64,000 nucleotides of DNA, taken from Mesostigma viride. Taxonomy: Eukaryota > Streptophyta > Mesostigmatophyceae > Mesostigmatales > Mesostigmataceae. Both the position numbers and the translations under genes were made by a program. The notes below the pieces were generated by a model that worked only from the letters and a program-made list of their open reading frames with translations, was not told the origin of the DNA and searched no databases. Positions 1 through 9,971 of this stretch are shown here, one piece after another; position 1 is the stretch's first letter; every line of letters starts with the position of its first letter. Where the stretch lies: the NCBI GenBank assembly GCA_009746045.1, contig RPFO01000203.1, positions 26,001 to 90,000 of the forward strand, written 5' to 3'.

Positions 1-248
1 GTGGACTGCAGATGACGACCCTCTACGGCCACCAATCTGTCGGTCACTTCCCGCATCTGCAGCGCCAGTTGCTGCTGCAACTGTTGCGACTGTTGCTGCA
101 TCTGCGCTTGCATCTGCGCGAACAGCGCCACCATACTCAGCGGCGCTTCTTGGTCGCGACTCTCACCCACTGCGGGTACGGCGGGAGGAATCCCGCCATT
201 CGACCCCGGAGCGGACGTGTCGGCATCTGCTCTATTTGCATCCGCCAT
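1..248 (-). CDS. Gag N-terminus, LTR retrotransposon (partial, runs off left edge)
   Basis: An open frame of 82 codons starts at the ATG whose reverse complement is CAT at 246-248 and stays open to the window edge. The protein begins MADANRADAD, has a proline/glycine-rich head, then a Gln-rich amphipathic stretch (residues about 40-70, MQAQMQQQSQQLQQQLA) followed by EVTDRLVAVEGR, which looks like a coiled coil. This layout is common at the N-terminus of gag proteins of Ty3/gypsy elements, which multimerise to form the virus-like particle. No zinc knuckle or enzyme domain lies inside the window, so the assignment is inferred from composition only. It differs from the E-element gag at 23751. 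A host coiled-coil protein is the alternative. Confidence 0.45.
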   Translation of the reverse strand, partial: MADANRADADTSAPGSNGGIPPAVPAVGESRDQEAPLSMVALFAQMQAQMQQQSQQLQQQLALQMREVTDRLVAVEGRHLQS

Positions 249-1437
249 GGCTCGAGTCTGCGCTCGCGTCAGTGGCATGCACCAGCTGACCGATGGGCAA
301 AACAAGAACCAACAAGCCTAGGTTTCGCTGAGAAGAAGCAACAACCAAAGGCTTTATAACAGGCGTCAAGGATAACGACTCGACTAGCCTGCCAGAAAAA
401 GACAAGAGCCAGCAAATTCTGGCTAGTTCTATTTTCTTAAAATCTGTCTCAAGACACTTCCTTTACAAACTGTCAGCCAGGCCGTTCCCTGTACTGCTGA
501 TGGTTGATAAACACTAAAGCCAACGTCTTGGCTTCGAACAGAAGGAAGCAGACTACCGGGTAGTCTCTTCGAGTAAAGAAAGGAGGGCTCTCAGCCGAGG
601 ACAAGGAACTGTCCCTCGTGCCTGATGACCACCTTATTGCCTCCCCTGCTGTAGAATAATGCTTTCACAACACACACTTTGCACAGTCTGATGATGAAGC
701 CGCACATGCGGAATTTATTGAGAAAGTTAATACAATTACAACACGTTGATAGTCTCAATATCGATGCACTCCATGCTCACGAGCCCGCAGTTAGGCAGCG
801 CTCCATGACATGCTACCGGCCTTGCTCCCAAGGAAAGGGAGAAACACGAAGGCCACTAACGAGAGACTCGAAGAGACTACACGCTACGTGAGAGTCCTCT
901 TCGACTATGAACCAAACCATTCGTCATGCCACACGCATGACACACGCCACACTTGTCAGTCCAGCCAGGAATGCCAAAACTATCTTGCTGCCTGAACCAT
1001 GCAAACAGAAACCGCATTCCAGTTGCCGTCCTGGCTTACTACCACACATGCCAACAAAAGCAGGAAGGCATCCCGACAAATCTAAATTGCTACCCTGTTG
1101 CCGATCTCATCTCCTAGAGGCTCCGGCATTTCTGTCCCTGGGAATGTCCGGCATTGAGTCACGACCACCAAGGTCGAAGCATAATATCCTTCAAACAATC
1201 TGCACGCTCACACCTTGCGTGTGAGTGGCCCAGCAAACATGCTTCTAATCTTTCCTTTCTAGAAGAAATCCCTTTGTAGGGCTGCCAGCGATTTCGCATT
1301 CATTCCAGCGATCTGGCTCCGCACCGCAAATTGTCCTTTTCCATTTTCTGTCCAGTCCTCATAACGTTGACCCGCTATTCTACACCACAAAGACACCTGG
1401 CCTGTCAATAGCCTCGGCGCTGTTGAAGTCCAGCAGT
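249..1437. other. Gene-less stretch, possible leader/LTR of the left-edge element
   Basis: No convincing coding frame is seen. On the minus strand it lies directly upstream of the gag start at 248, where a leader and 5' LTR would be expected. An AATAAA in minus orientation is at 714-719. LTR ends, a primer-binding site and a target duplication could not be located, so the boundaries are unknown. Confidence 0.3.
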
Positions 1438-1503
1438 CCAGCTCCAGCTCCAGCTCCAGCTCCAGCTCCAGCTCCAGCTCCAGCTCCAGCTCCAGCTCCA
1501 GCT
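1438..1503. repeat. Hexanucleotide microsatellite (CCAGCT)n, about 11 units
   Basis: Perfect tandem CCAGCT units are visible. On the minus strand they read as alternating Ser-Trp or Gly-Ala in different frames, which are spurious frames. The tract lies just before element A coding sequence and may mark its truncated left end. Confidence 0.9.
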
Positions 1504-1519
1504 GTCCAATAACTCGCGT

Positions 1520-3622
1520 ATGATCCTCTCGACGCTGCGCACTTGTGCTGCCGTCCGCTCAAGTACGTCTGTGCTGCGCGCCCAGCCGTGCCTGGCCCGG
1601 CGCGCGCGCACGTGCACTTTCGTCTGCTCTTATGCTGTAAGTGCTAGTGTCCCCCCCCCGGTCACTAGCCTTTGTCGAAAATGCGCAGAAAACAAATTCC
1701 TTGCGCACGTCACCGGTCTTGTGCATAATAGTGGGCGCCCGGATGACACAGCTCGCGTCCGTGACAAGCATGGTGATGCTGGACAACCTGACAGCACAGT
1801 CCTGACTGTGCCAGGGACTGCTTCCTCCGTGTACCAGGAGTTGGGTGCCCAGATCCACAACATGTTTGGGCATGCCACTTCTCTGTCAAACAACTTTGCC
1901 TTCCGTATGGGCAAGGCACCCCTTCTCAAGGCGTGCCAGCAAGCTGCCTCACGGTGTAAGTGCCAGTTGTCCTCCAACAAGCCCAGGAAATCACATGCCA
2001 AAGCTCTACCTCAGGGCATTGGTGATCTGCAATGTGATATCCAACACATCAGGGGCATGCAACTGTTGGTGTGCGTTGACAGGTACACAAAGTACAAGGT
2101 GCTAGAGCATTTACCTTCTATGAAGAACAGGTACTTGCTGGCTGCCCTGCAGAATGTACGAGCCAAGTTTCCTACCACAAGGATCCAGGTGAACATGCAG
2201 TTTCAGCATCTCCAGGGTAATCCCACCCTTCCTGAGTTGCTGGTTACACCTAGGGAGGCTCATGGGCAGCAGGGTGCTATAAAGAGGGCAATCCAGGAGG
2301 TCAAGAAATTGATCATCTCTGAAGACTGGGTACCCTTGTCTGCACCTGCACTTGTCAGGAGTGCATGGTTGAGGAACGTGGAGCAGCAGCTGAACAGCAG
2401 GGTCAATTTCTACTATGATGGAGTTGCTGTCAGCCCAATGGGTCTATATCATGGCCTGTGCCCCCCACATGTGCTGGAGGGCTGGAAACATGCTGCACAT
2501 GTCACCTTTGCCAAGCTGAGGGAGAAGGACCGGGGTTGGAAGATGCTGGAGCCAACAGTGGGTCAGAAGGTATTAGCTTGGAAGGAACCGAGCCTGTATG
2601 GCAAACGTGGTAGCTGGAGTCCTGGGGTGGTTACCCAGGTTGATGAGGCTAGCCACGCATGCTTGGTCAGCATGGAGGACGAACCAAAGCATGTACACCG
2701 GCTGAGTTGGTCATATGTCAAGCCTAACCTGATGAATGAGGGCAGTCAGGCACAAGGCTCACAGGATCTGCATGATTTTCAGGTCCCAGGTGGCATCACT
2801 GACGCAACGACCACATCTGTTGCAGGGGAATCTGTCAGCCCTGGCCAGGTTGCAGAGGTACTTGTTGAACAGGCTGCAAGGTCAACAGCTGGGGAGTCAA
2901 CTGTCAAGCCCAAAGCTCTAACCAAGCCCAGGGGGACTAGTTTGGCTGGATTGATTGGGGCTCTGCAAAGGGCCAAGAAGCAGCCCAAGGTAGCCAAGCT
3001 CAGGTGGCATGGCAATCTGGGGCTGGACACTGCCTTAGAGGTAGACACTAATTCTCAGGTTTCCATCATTGGGACCAGAGCTGCAGCAGGGTACAGCATG
3101 TCTGAGCCCAGCTATCAGTTTGTGTCTGACTTCAGTGGCGGGGTACACGTGAAGGTACTGGGTGAGGTATCTATTCCTATCCTTGGACAGGACACTGCCT
3201 TTTGTGTCTTGGAGGGCTATCAGGGACCTGCTCTTCTGGGGCAGAATTTCCTATGCCAGGATGGGGTAGTGATCACGTCCTCTCTCCTGACTAAGGAAGG
3301 GGCTGGTCAGGTCCCACTGATTAATTTCAGGACCACTCACCTATCACGTGCAGTAACCAGGTCGGGTGTGCAAGTGTGCCAGGGGCAGGAGCCCTTGGTT
3401 GATGACCTCATATTGCCAGCTGCTAGTCATCCAAGCAGTTTGGGCATTGGTCCTCACTCACTTGCTGGACACAGCCCTATCAACTACCAAGGCCTGGTGA
3501 AGCTCATGTCCTCTCTCATTATGTGTCCCCAGGTCACACTGGGTCTGATTAAATCTGGGGAGGACTGGATCTCCAAGAAATGCGTGGAACCTGTCAATGA
3601 CCTGCCTCCTGCACGGCGTCTA
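1520..3622 (+). CDS. Element A polyprotein, first part: integrase then protease-like domain
   Basis: A Ty1/copia-like pol fragment. From the ATG at 1520, about 105 residues match nothing I recognise. Then come a degenerate integrase zinc-binding region (H113, H118, CKC at 146-148), an integrase core aligned with C-element integrase, an SH3-like C-terminal domain (about 345-400), and a retropepsin-like domain with VDTNSQVSII at 508-517 and ALLGQNFL at 571-578. The first catalytic position keeps D173, but the second is N225 (VNMQF where C has LDQQF) and the third is K255 (KRA where C has ERA), so the integrase looks inactive although the frame has no stop. Gag is missing. The frame is cut at 3622 by the LTR element and resumes at 5860 as RT. 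The order integrase then protease is unusual for copia elements. Confidence 0.8.
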
Positions 3623-4285
3623 TGTCAGAAATTTTCATATAATTCCTTGGTCGTCAAGACTGATTGAGACAATTGATAATCAGTTTATTCATTGCATATT
3701 CAGGTTACGGACTGCCACCGTTTCACCGCCAAAGCCATGGTGCGGTTCCCGGGTGGGGACCATAGCATCCATAGCCACACTGGGCTCGGACTGCAAGGTA
3801 AGTGCAACGTAGGTGCGTCACTTCCTTATCAAGGCACATTGGGGCAGCGGTGCACGTTCTAGAATATTCTGCACAAGTTGCCAGCTGTCGATTATACAAT
3901 TGACGATTAGGAGAACGCCAGATGTCAAGCAACTAACACGGCATACAATGCATCTAGAACTGGATTCAGTCATACGAAATATCCAACACGGAATATTCGG
4001 CCGAGGATAGTACCGTCGGCACCTAAGGTACGCAAAGTATTGTGCCGGAATTACAACTTCGGCACTACATAACTTTTGCTATACTGCACTGTATTCAGTG
4101 CTTTAAGTTGTGCCGGAAAGCTCACGGCGGGCCCTACCAAGCCTATTTAATTATCGGCCAGAAAGACGGCAGGCGGGTGCGATTGTTAGGGACGCAACCC
4201 TAATACCTCCGTTTACAACATGATGGCCAGACACTACAAATGTAAACAGGCAGTTGGGCACACAGGGTGAAATTCACCTCTGACA
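3623..4285 (-). repeat. LTR of the TRIM-like element (3' LTR in minus orientation)
   Basis: The 663-bp direct repeat matches 5190-5854 almost throughout. Its ends TGTCAG and CTGACA are inverted repeats of each other. It abuts the GTCTA target duplication on the left. Confidence 0.9.
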
Positions 4286-4295
4286 CCCCCCTTGC
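4286..4295 (-). promoter_or_regulatory. Candidate polypurine tract
   Basis: On the minus strand GCAAGGGGGG lies directly before the LTR start TGTCAGAG, the expected position of the plus-strand primer for reverse transcription. The same junction (G-run followed by TGTCAGAG) recurs at 4403-4419 inside the element, as if the tract and the first bases of the LTR had been duplicated. Confidence 0.5.
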
Positions 4296-4432
4296 ACAAT
4301 GCCTAAAGTGAAGACACTATGCACGTAGGGCAAACAGTCTCTCCCCCCTAAATTCAGGCAAGGGCCTAAAAGCTAGGTATAGGGCAGCCAGGTATAAACA
4401 TACTCTGACACCCCCCTTACATGGCTAGCCCG

Positions 4433-4738
4433 TCAAAACAGTGCTACCATTGCTATCAGCACGGGGAAGAAAACACATTGCTCGTGGCAAGGGCCACGGC
4501 CAAACCATTCCTGGAAAAACGCAGCATAAAAGTTGATGTCGTCTTGGATGCATTGACGCCATTGCCGAACTTGGCTCGATGAAGCAGCAAAGAATTCTTG
4601 GTCTTGGTGGAGTAGCACTTTGATCGTGCAGGTGGTAATGGCGGCGATACTCGGTGCAAAAAGTTGCTCCCGGCCTGAACGCCTGCTCTCGGTCTGATCC
4701 CCTCGTTTTCGCATTGGGCATCTGCGTGGACTATGCAC
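4433..4738 (-). CDS. Hypothetical 101-aa ORF inside the TRIM-like element
   Basis: An ATG-started frame in the inferred sense orientation, beginning MHSPRRCPMRKRGDQ and ending VALF. No domain, signal peptide or family is recognised, and a second frame of 98 aa overlaps it on the same strand. Elements of this size usually do not code, so it may be chance. No duplicate copy in the window allows a conservation test. Confidence 0.15.
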   Translation of the reverse strand: MHSPRRCPMRKRGDQTESRRSGREQLFAPSIAAITTCTIKVLLHQDQEFFAASSSQVRQWRQCIQDDINFYAAFFQEWFGRGPCHEQCVFFPVLIAMVALF

Positions 4739-4886
4739 GTCTTATTAATCCCGCGATGAACGTCCGGTCAGCCGACCACAGTATTACTCCCCATACTGGC
4801 ATAGGCCAGTGACAGGTTCCGGCACAAAATTCGCAGCTCCACGCTGCGTTGCCCGAAAAAGTACCAAAAAATTAGCTTGCGACATC

Positions 4887-4945
4887 GCCGGCCGCAGGAT
4901 TTGAACCTGAGCTCATTAGATGGCTCCGGCTTCAACCAACGACGC
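4887..4945 (-). other. tRNA-like remnant with Pol III B-box
   Basis: On the minus strand the sequence CAGGTTCAAATCCTGC contains a T-arm-like hairpin around TTCAAAT and an exact B-box (GGTTCAAATCC). About 33 nt upstream TGGTTGAAGCCGG resembles an A-box. The anticodon arm and the 5' acceptor half do not fold convincingly, so this is not called a tRNA gene. It could be a SINE head or a tRNA fragment captured by the retroelement. Confidence 0.35.
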
Positions 4946-5189
4946 CTGAAGACATGTGAAATATTCCGGAGATTGTTTTATATTAACTTCCGCGACTCCA
5001 GCCGCGACTGGTTCCAGGAAACGCGCTGGCCAGCAGGACTTCAACAAGACGCCTGACCAGCAAATATTACGCGACTCACGGCCGCGAACTTCCGAACCAT
5101 AATAATGCATGAAATACATTACGTCTCTCGCCATTTTCAGGCGGGTCTCGCTAATTGACGTCCATAGGGTGAATTCTGTAATGGCTTTG

Positions 5190-5854
5190 TGTCAGAAATT
5201 TTCATATAATTCCTTGGTCGTCAAGACTGATTGAGACAATTGATAATCAGTTTATTCATATTGCATATTCAGGTTACGGACTGCCACCGTTTCACCGCCA
5301 AAGCCATGGTGCGGTTCCCGGGTGGGGACCATAGCATCCATAGCCACACTGGGCTCGGACTGCAAGGTAAGTGCAACGTAGGTGCGTCACTTCCTTATCA
5401 AGGCACATTGGGGCAGCGGTGCACGTTCTAGAATATTCTGCACAAGTTGCCAGCTGTCGATTATACAATTGACGATTAGGAGAACGCCAGATGTCAAGCA
5501 ACTAACACGGCATACAATGCATCTAGAACTGGATTCAGTCATACGAAATATCCAACACGGAATATTCGGCCGAGGATAGTACCGTCGGCACCTAAGGTAC
5601 GCAAAGTATTGTGCCGGAATTACAACTTCGGCACTACATAACTTTTGCTATACTGCACTGTATTCAGTGCTTTAAGTTGTGCCGCAAAGCTCACGGCGGG
5701 CCCTACCAAGCCTATTTAATTATCGGCCAGAAAGACGGCAGGCGGGTGCGATTGTTAGGGACGCAACCCTAATACCTCCGTTGACAACATGATGGCCAGA
5801 CACTACAAATGTAAACAGGCAGTTGGGCACACAGGGTGAAATTCACCTCTGACA
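5190..5854 (-). repeat. LTR of the TRIM-like element (5' LTR in minus orientation)
   Basis: 665-bp partner of 3623-4285, ending CTGACA immediately before the second GTCTA. The difference in length comes from a 2-bp AT insertion near the left end. Confidence 0.9.
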
Positions 5855-5859
5855 GTCTA

Positions 5860-7266
5860 CTCAAGCTCAAGTTTGTCATCAAGATGAAGGAGGTGGACGG
5901 GGTCAAGGTACCACATGTCAGGCCAGTGCTGAATGAGTTCAAGGGTACTGGTGAGTGCACTGCTGAGGAGTTGTATACCCCTGGCATGTTGCATGACACT
6001 TGGAGGCTGCTGCTGTGTGTATTTCTAGGCCTTCTCAACAAGGGCTTGGACTATGGCTCAGTGGTGGTAGACTTCAAGAGAGCATTTCTGGAGGGGGATG
6101 CAGATGTGGCACAGGAAAAGTGGGAGGGCAAGACGCCTTTCTATGTTAGGGTGCCTGCTGTATGGAAAAGGGACATCCACACGGAGTTCCTTAAAATCCT
6201 CAAGGGCCTGGAGGGCCTGAGGTCAAGTCCAATAATCTGGAGGGAGACACTCAACCGTTTCCTGAAGGAGCATTGCAACTTGAAGGTCTCCCCTGTAGAC
6301 CCCTGTCTGTTTCTGGGGCAATGGGAAGGCCTACCAGTGTATGCTTCGCTGCACGGGGATGACCTGCACCTGCTGGCTCCCACGTCGTGGCTTAAAGAGT
6401 TGATCTCCATCATTAAGTCCAAGTTTCCTCTGGGTAGGGAGCAATGGCAGGTGGAGAATGAGCCTCTGCTGTTTGTGGGCATGGAGGCCACACTGGTGAA
6501 AAAGGGGGGGGAAGGGCGTATGCTGCTGGTGGGGGGTAGTAATGATTATCAAGAAACCCTCATTAGCAAGCTTCCTCCAGTCATCACACAGGCATTGTGT
6601 CCTATGGTCAGGGGCATGGTTGCTTGGGTGGCAGGCATTTCCAGGCCAGACCTTATGGTCATAGCCAGGTTGCCTGATGACATGCTGATGGAGCTAGGGT
6701 CTGCCAAGGTGGCTGATCAGGTCAGGGCTTCGTCTGGCATTCTGTTGTCTGCAGTGGATTTATCACAACCCATTTGCATGGAGCTGTATGTGGATAGCTC
6801 AATGGACAGCAGGCAGGTCTCCAAGGTCAGGGGCAGGGCTGCAGGGCTCTTTGTGCTCAGACAGGAAGGCCTGGGGAGTTTGGTGAGCTGGTTTAGTCGC
6901 CTGCACAAACGGGTGACTGTCAGCAGTGATGTGGCAGAATGCAGGGCTATTTGTGAAGGTATTCACATAAGCCTTTATCTGAAGGAGTTGCTTCATCAGA
7001 TGACTTCTTACACTCCTTGGCCACTTCAGGTTACCACTCTTCTCAAAACAGACTCCATGGGGATGGTGCAGTTTGTGCACAGACAGATGGCCAGAAGTAG
7101 GGACTTGGATTATCTCCTTCTAAAGGAATTGTCCTCCTTGGCCAATATTGAGCATATCCCTGGGGTTGACAATCCTGCTGATGCTTTGACCAAGCTAGTG
7201 CAGAAGGCAGCAGTGCAGTACAAGGTTCTTCAGTCTCTGATGGACCCATCTCAGCAAGCTGTCTAA
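5860..7266 (+). CDS. Element A polyprotein, second part: reverse transcriptase and RNase H
   Basis: Copia-type RT followed by RNase H, in frame with the 1520-3622 part once the insertion is removed. RT landmarks: LKFVIK fingers, YTPG, VDFKRAFLEG with the first catalytic Asp, SPVDPCLF, and LHGDD where copia RTs normally have YVDD. RNase H landmarks: YVDSSMDSRQ, SSDVAECRA, KTDSMGMVQ, and HIPGVDNPADALTK, the usual copia C-terminal signature. The stop is TAA at 7264. The protein would make and process element cDNA in a particle. The RT-RNase H frame is undamaged although the linked integrase lacks two catalytic acids. Confidence 0.88.
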   Translation, partial: LKLKFVIKMKEVDGVKVPHVRPVLNEFKGTGECTAEELYTPGMLHDTWRLLLCVFLGLLNKGLDYGSVVVDFKRAFLEGDADVAQEKWEGKTPFYVRVPAVWKRDIHTEFLKILKGLEGLRSSPIIWRETLNRFLKEHCNLKVSPVDPCLFLGQWEGLPVYASLHGDDLHLLAPTSWLKELISIIKSKFPLGREQWQVENEPLLFVGMEATLVKKGGEGRMLLVGGSNDYQETLISKLPPVITQALCPMVRGMVAWVAGISRPDLMVIARLPDDMLMELGSAKVADQVRASSGILLSAVDLSQPICMELYVDSSMDSRQVSKVRGRAAGLFVLRQEGLGSLVSWFSRLHKRVTVSSDVAECRAICEGIHISLYLKELLHQMTSYTPWPLQVTTLLKTDSMGMVQFVHRQMARSRDLDYLLLKELSSLANIEHIPGVDNPADALTKLVQKAAVQYKVLQSLMDPSQQAV

Positions 7267-8314
7267 GCTGGTGCCTGGTTATAGGGCATTGGAGAAGCAG
7301 ATTGTGTGGTAGTGTCAGCATTGTGACTGGCATAATACCTGTAGTTTAGTCTGTACTAAGGCTCATGGACCATGGTACACTCACTCTGATCATAATCAGG
7401 ATACAGCCAGGTTTTGGCTGGGGTTCATGCTGTTGACTACACAAGGTTGACAGGTCCATTACAGACCATGTATTCTATTTTAAAAGAAATGTATATTTGT
7501 ACATACTTCTCACAATGGTCTGGGAACCTTCATACTGGGGTTTATAGGGCGGGGTTCGATTCCCTGGTATTATGTTTCTACAAGCTGGCCTGTTCAGGTG
7601 TTTGCCTGTTCAGACTTCCCTAGTTCCCCAGGGCAGGATTTAATTGTTGCCTATGTGTTTCATTTTGTCATTTGTTTGCTGTGGCAGTTTACCATCTGGC
7701 AAGTAGACGGGCGCCGTAAGACGGGCGCCAATAGACCCCTGTTGAGAGAATGACAGGCAAACTATTGTAATACGCCTTACTTTGTCAAGTGGTATTTTAA
7801 TTGTCATGGATTTGTTGTACTTATATTGAATATGTACTGGGTTTTATGGGATTAGTATCTGGGATTAATGTAACTCACCGCCAGAAGGTCATTGTACTGG
7901 AGGCTCTACCGAGGTGATGGGATTAATTCCTGGAGAAGACCTCATAGAATTAACCTGTATGTATTTAATTTTGTGTTTTCCCAATATCTGGTGGTACGCT
8001 GTAATGCCACTTCCATAGGTTTTTATCCATTTCTCATGGAATGGTTTTTTCCTGTGGCAGATCTGTTTGTTTTCCAGTTCCTTAAAAGAAAGGGCTGGGG
8101 GAATGGCAATGGCCATTAAAGACATCTGTTCAAGCTTCAAGCTGGAGTGAAGGACATTTCAAGCTACTTCAAGGGTCCCTGGCAGGGGATGTGATCCCTA
8201 GAGAAAAGAAGGGACTGGAGTTAACGTAAAGGATTTACGTTAGATGGATAGAGATTGTTACGCTCTTTCCAACGGCACCTTGAACGCCTCATTTGGTTAA
8301 GGAACGTAAAAGTT
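7267..8314. other. Element A 3' region, no gene seen
   Basis: AT-richer DNA after the element A stop, where a 3' UTR and LTR are expected. No matching 5' LTR is found upstream of 1520, so LTR limits cannot be set. The small open frames here show no recognisable protein. Confidence 0.4.
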
Positions 8315-8442
8315 TCGGGGTTCTTTGAACGGAGTTTCTTCTATACGTGAATGCGGGAACAAGAGGCCGCTGGATGAGCGGCTTATAGGTCGTAGTGTTT
8401 TCTCGTAGCTGTTTGGCTAGAGCTTTTGTGATTAGTAGATGC
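8315..8442 (+). repeat. Repeat D, copy 1, left piece
   Basis: Matches 22643-22770 nearly base for base. It is separated from its continuation at 21387 by the whole C1 insertion. It ends with GATGC (8438-8442), the C1 target duplication. It may be part of the element A LTR, but this cannot be shown here. Confidence 0.8.
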
Positions 8443-8902
8443 AGTTGGAACGAGTCTAACGACGATGGACAACTGCCGAAAGCTGAAATGGAAGGATGGT
8501 GGTATTAGCAATAATACAACTGATGAGAGTAGTGTAAGCTTGAGGGCTCAGAATGGAACGTCTGGGCAAACTCGGGTGCTGCGGCACTCCCCAGTGCTAC
8601 GCCTATATGCCTATGGCAGTGCTACCTGCAGCACCTACCGGTGGACAACTGGACACTGCAATGCCATGCGACCACGTCACTAGCATCACCTACACTCGGC
8701 CCGTCAGACCCGGATAACCCGGATCTGGCGGGTCGAGCTAGAGCCTAGGAACAGTCTGGCACTAACTGCACGTCAGTCCACATGACACCTCAGTACCGTA
8801 CACCCTGCCGTACAGTACTGAGGTGTCCCGCTCAGCCGCGGTAGGCAATACGCGGCGCGCAGGCCGGAAATCCGTGTGTCAGCCTAAGCATCTCATCTAA
8901 CT
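8443..8902 (-). repeat. C1 LTR (3' LTR in minus orientation)
   Basis: 460-bp direct repeat of 20927-21386. Ends are AGTTGGA and ATCTAACT, imperfect inverted repeats (AGTT/AACT) rather than TG..CA; the flanking GATGC fixes these limits. It contains a 44-nt hairpin at 8784-8827 with a 13-bp perfect stem (GACACCTCAGTAC) that is identical in all four C-family LTRs in the window. Confidence 0.92.
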
Positions 8903-9340
8903 CCCATTATGTTTTCCTTTCAGGTTGAAGGCTAGCGACTTCAAGCCTGATCCTGCCCAGCTAGGAGACTGACTCCAAGCTGACTGAGGTGCTGAGCAAC
9001 TGACACCCATACTGCAACATCTGGACTGAAAAAGATGGGCCCCAGAACTCGTGCAATACTTGTGATGGCATCACGTTTAGCTCAACATGCCCGGGGAGTT
9101 CCTCCTCCTCGCGAGCTCACAAGGGAGATAGCTATGCCTGTCTGCCTATCCAGGGAGTGCATCACCAGCCAAGAGAGCCATTGTAAAAAATGCCAAGGTA
9201 ACCGTTTAAGAGGTTCCATGTTGTTCCATCATCATCGCCCACTCAGAGAAAAAAATACCCAGCCAGGCTGGGTCAACTGAGCTCAGGTTACCTGCAACCT
9301 GAGGAGTGACAGGAGACAGGTTTATTGCACCCTGCACTGT

Positions 9341-9577
9341 CCATGTTGCACCTGCACAACATGTGAGGACCAGCCACCCCTGCCCTGCACAGAGGGGGCT
9401 GAAGTCCTAGTGACAGGTGACAGGACTATGACAGCCTGGACCTGTTCACGTTGCACCTGCACAACGTGTGAGGACCAGCCACCCCTGCCCTGCACAGTGG
9501 TGGCTGAATTCCTGGTGACAGGTGACAGGAATATTTCATCCTGCACCTGTGCTGAGCACGTTGTACTAGACAACATG
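9341..9577 (-). repeat. 3' UTR tandem repeat with three hairpins (C1)
   Basis: Units of about 105 bp between the RNase H stop and the 3' LTR. Each carries a short stem: CATGTTG/CAACATG at 9342-9363, CACGTTG/CAACGTG at 9447-9468 and a third, with one mismatch, at 9557-9577. The loop CACCTGCA is the same in the first two while the stem pair changes T-A to C-G. Open frames in this stretch are not credible proteins. The same array is in C2 at 31511-31745. Confidence 0.75.
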
Positions 9578-9971
9578 ACAGCGCCCATGCCTTTACTGCC
9601 ACTGAACAGTGAGGCCAGGTGGCCCAGGAGATCCACAGTGAACTGGGGTCCTGGGTAACCACCTGTCAAGGGAGCTTTGACCCTCCACTTGAATGGGAGG
9701 CACCTGAGCCACTGAGCTCAAGGCCAATCCACCAAGGCATACAACCCTAGTGGAGAAAGAATGTGAGATACATCCCCTGCCCACCTATGAAGGTGGGCAT
9801 AACGAAATTCCATGGTGTTGAAAAAATCGAAACAGATTTTATTGGCATAGGGCACGCAGATGCATGAAAACAGACTCCAACCAACCCCCCTTGCTGGAAG
9901 CCACAACCTACCCCTTGGACCTGCCCAAGGGTTACTGGGTTACCTAGGCGGCCCTGGTGAACAGGACCCTG

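Larger units (their letters stand above)
3623..5854 (-). mobile_element. Non-autonomous LTR retrotransposon (TRIM-like, 2.2 kb) inserted in element A
   Basis: Two near-identical LTRs (663 and 665 bp) begin TGTCAG and end CTGACA, canonical TG..CA ends. They enclose about 900 bp without gag or pol. The 5-bp target duplication GTCTA is perfect (3618-3622 and 5855-5859); removing the element plus one copy restores the element A frame. The LTRs differ by a 2-bp indel and a few substitutions, implying recent insertion. Orientation is inferred as minus because a purine run (AAGGGGGG on the minus strand) abuts the LTR at 4286. It must use proteins of another element. No primer-binding site was recognised. 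Confidence 0.9.

Noticed and set aside
4887-4945. Functional tRNA gene
   Set aside because: Only the T-arm and B-box fit; the acceptor 5' strand and anticodon arm cannot be paired.
8438-8445. 8-bp target duplication GATGCAGT for C1
   Set aside because: The extra AGT matches by chance because the LTR starts with AGT; C2 supports only 5 bp.
9322-9784. Cys-rich ORFs on both strands in the C1 3' UTR
   Set aside because: They follow the tandem hairpin repeat; both strands are open and codon-level conservation with C2 is not evident.
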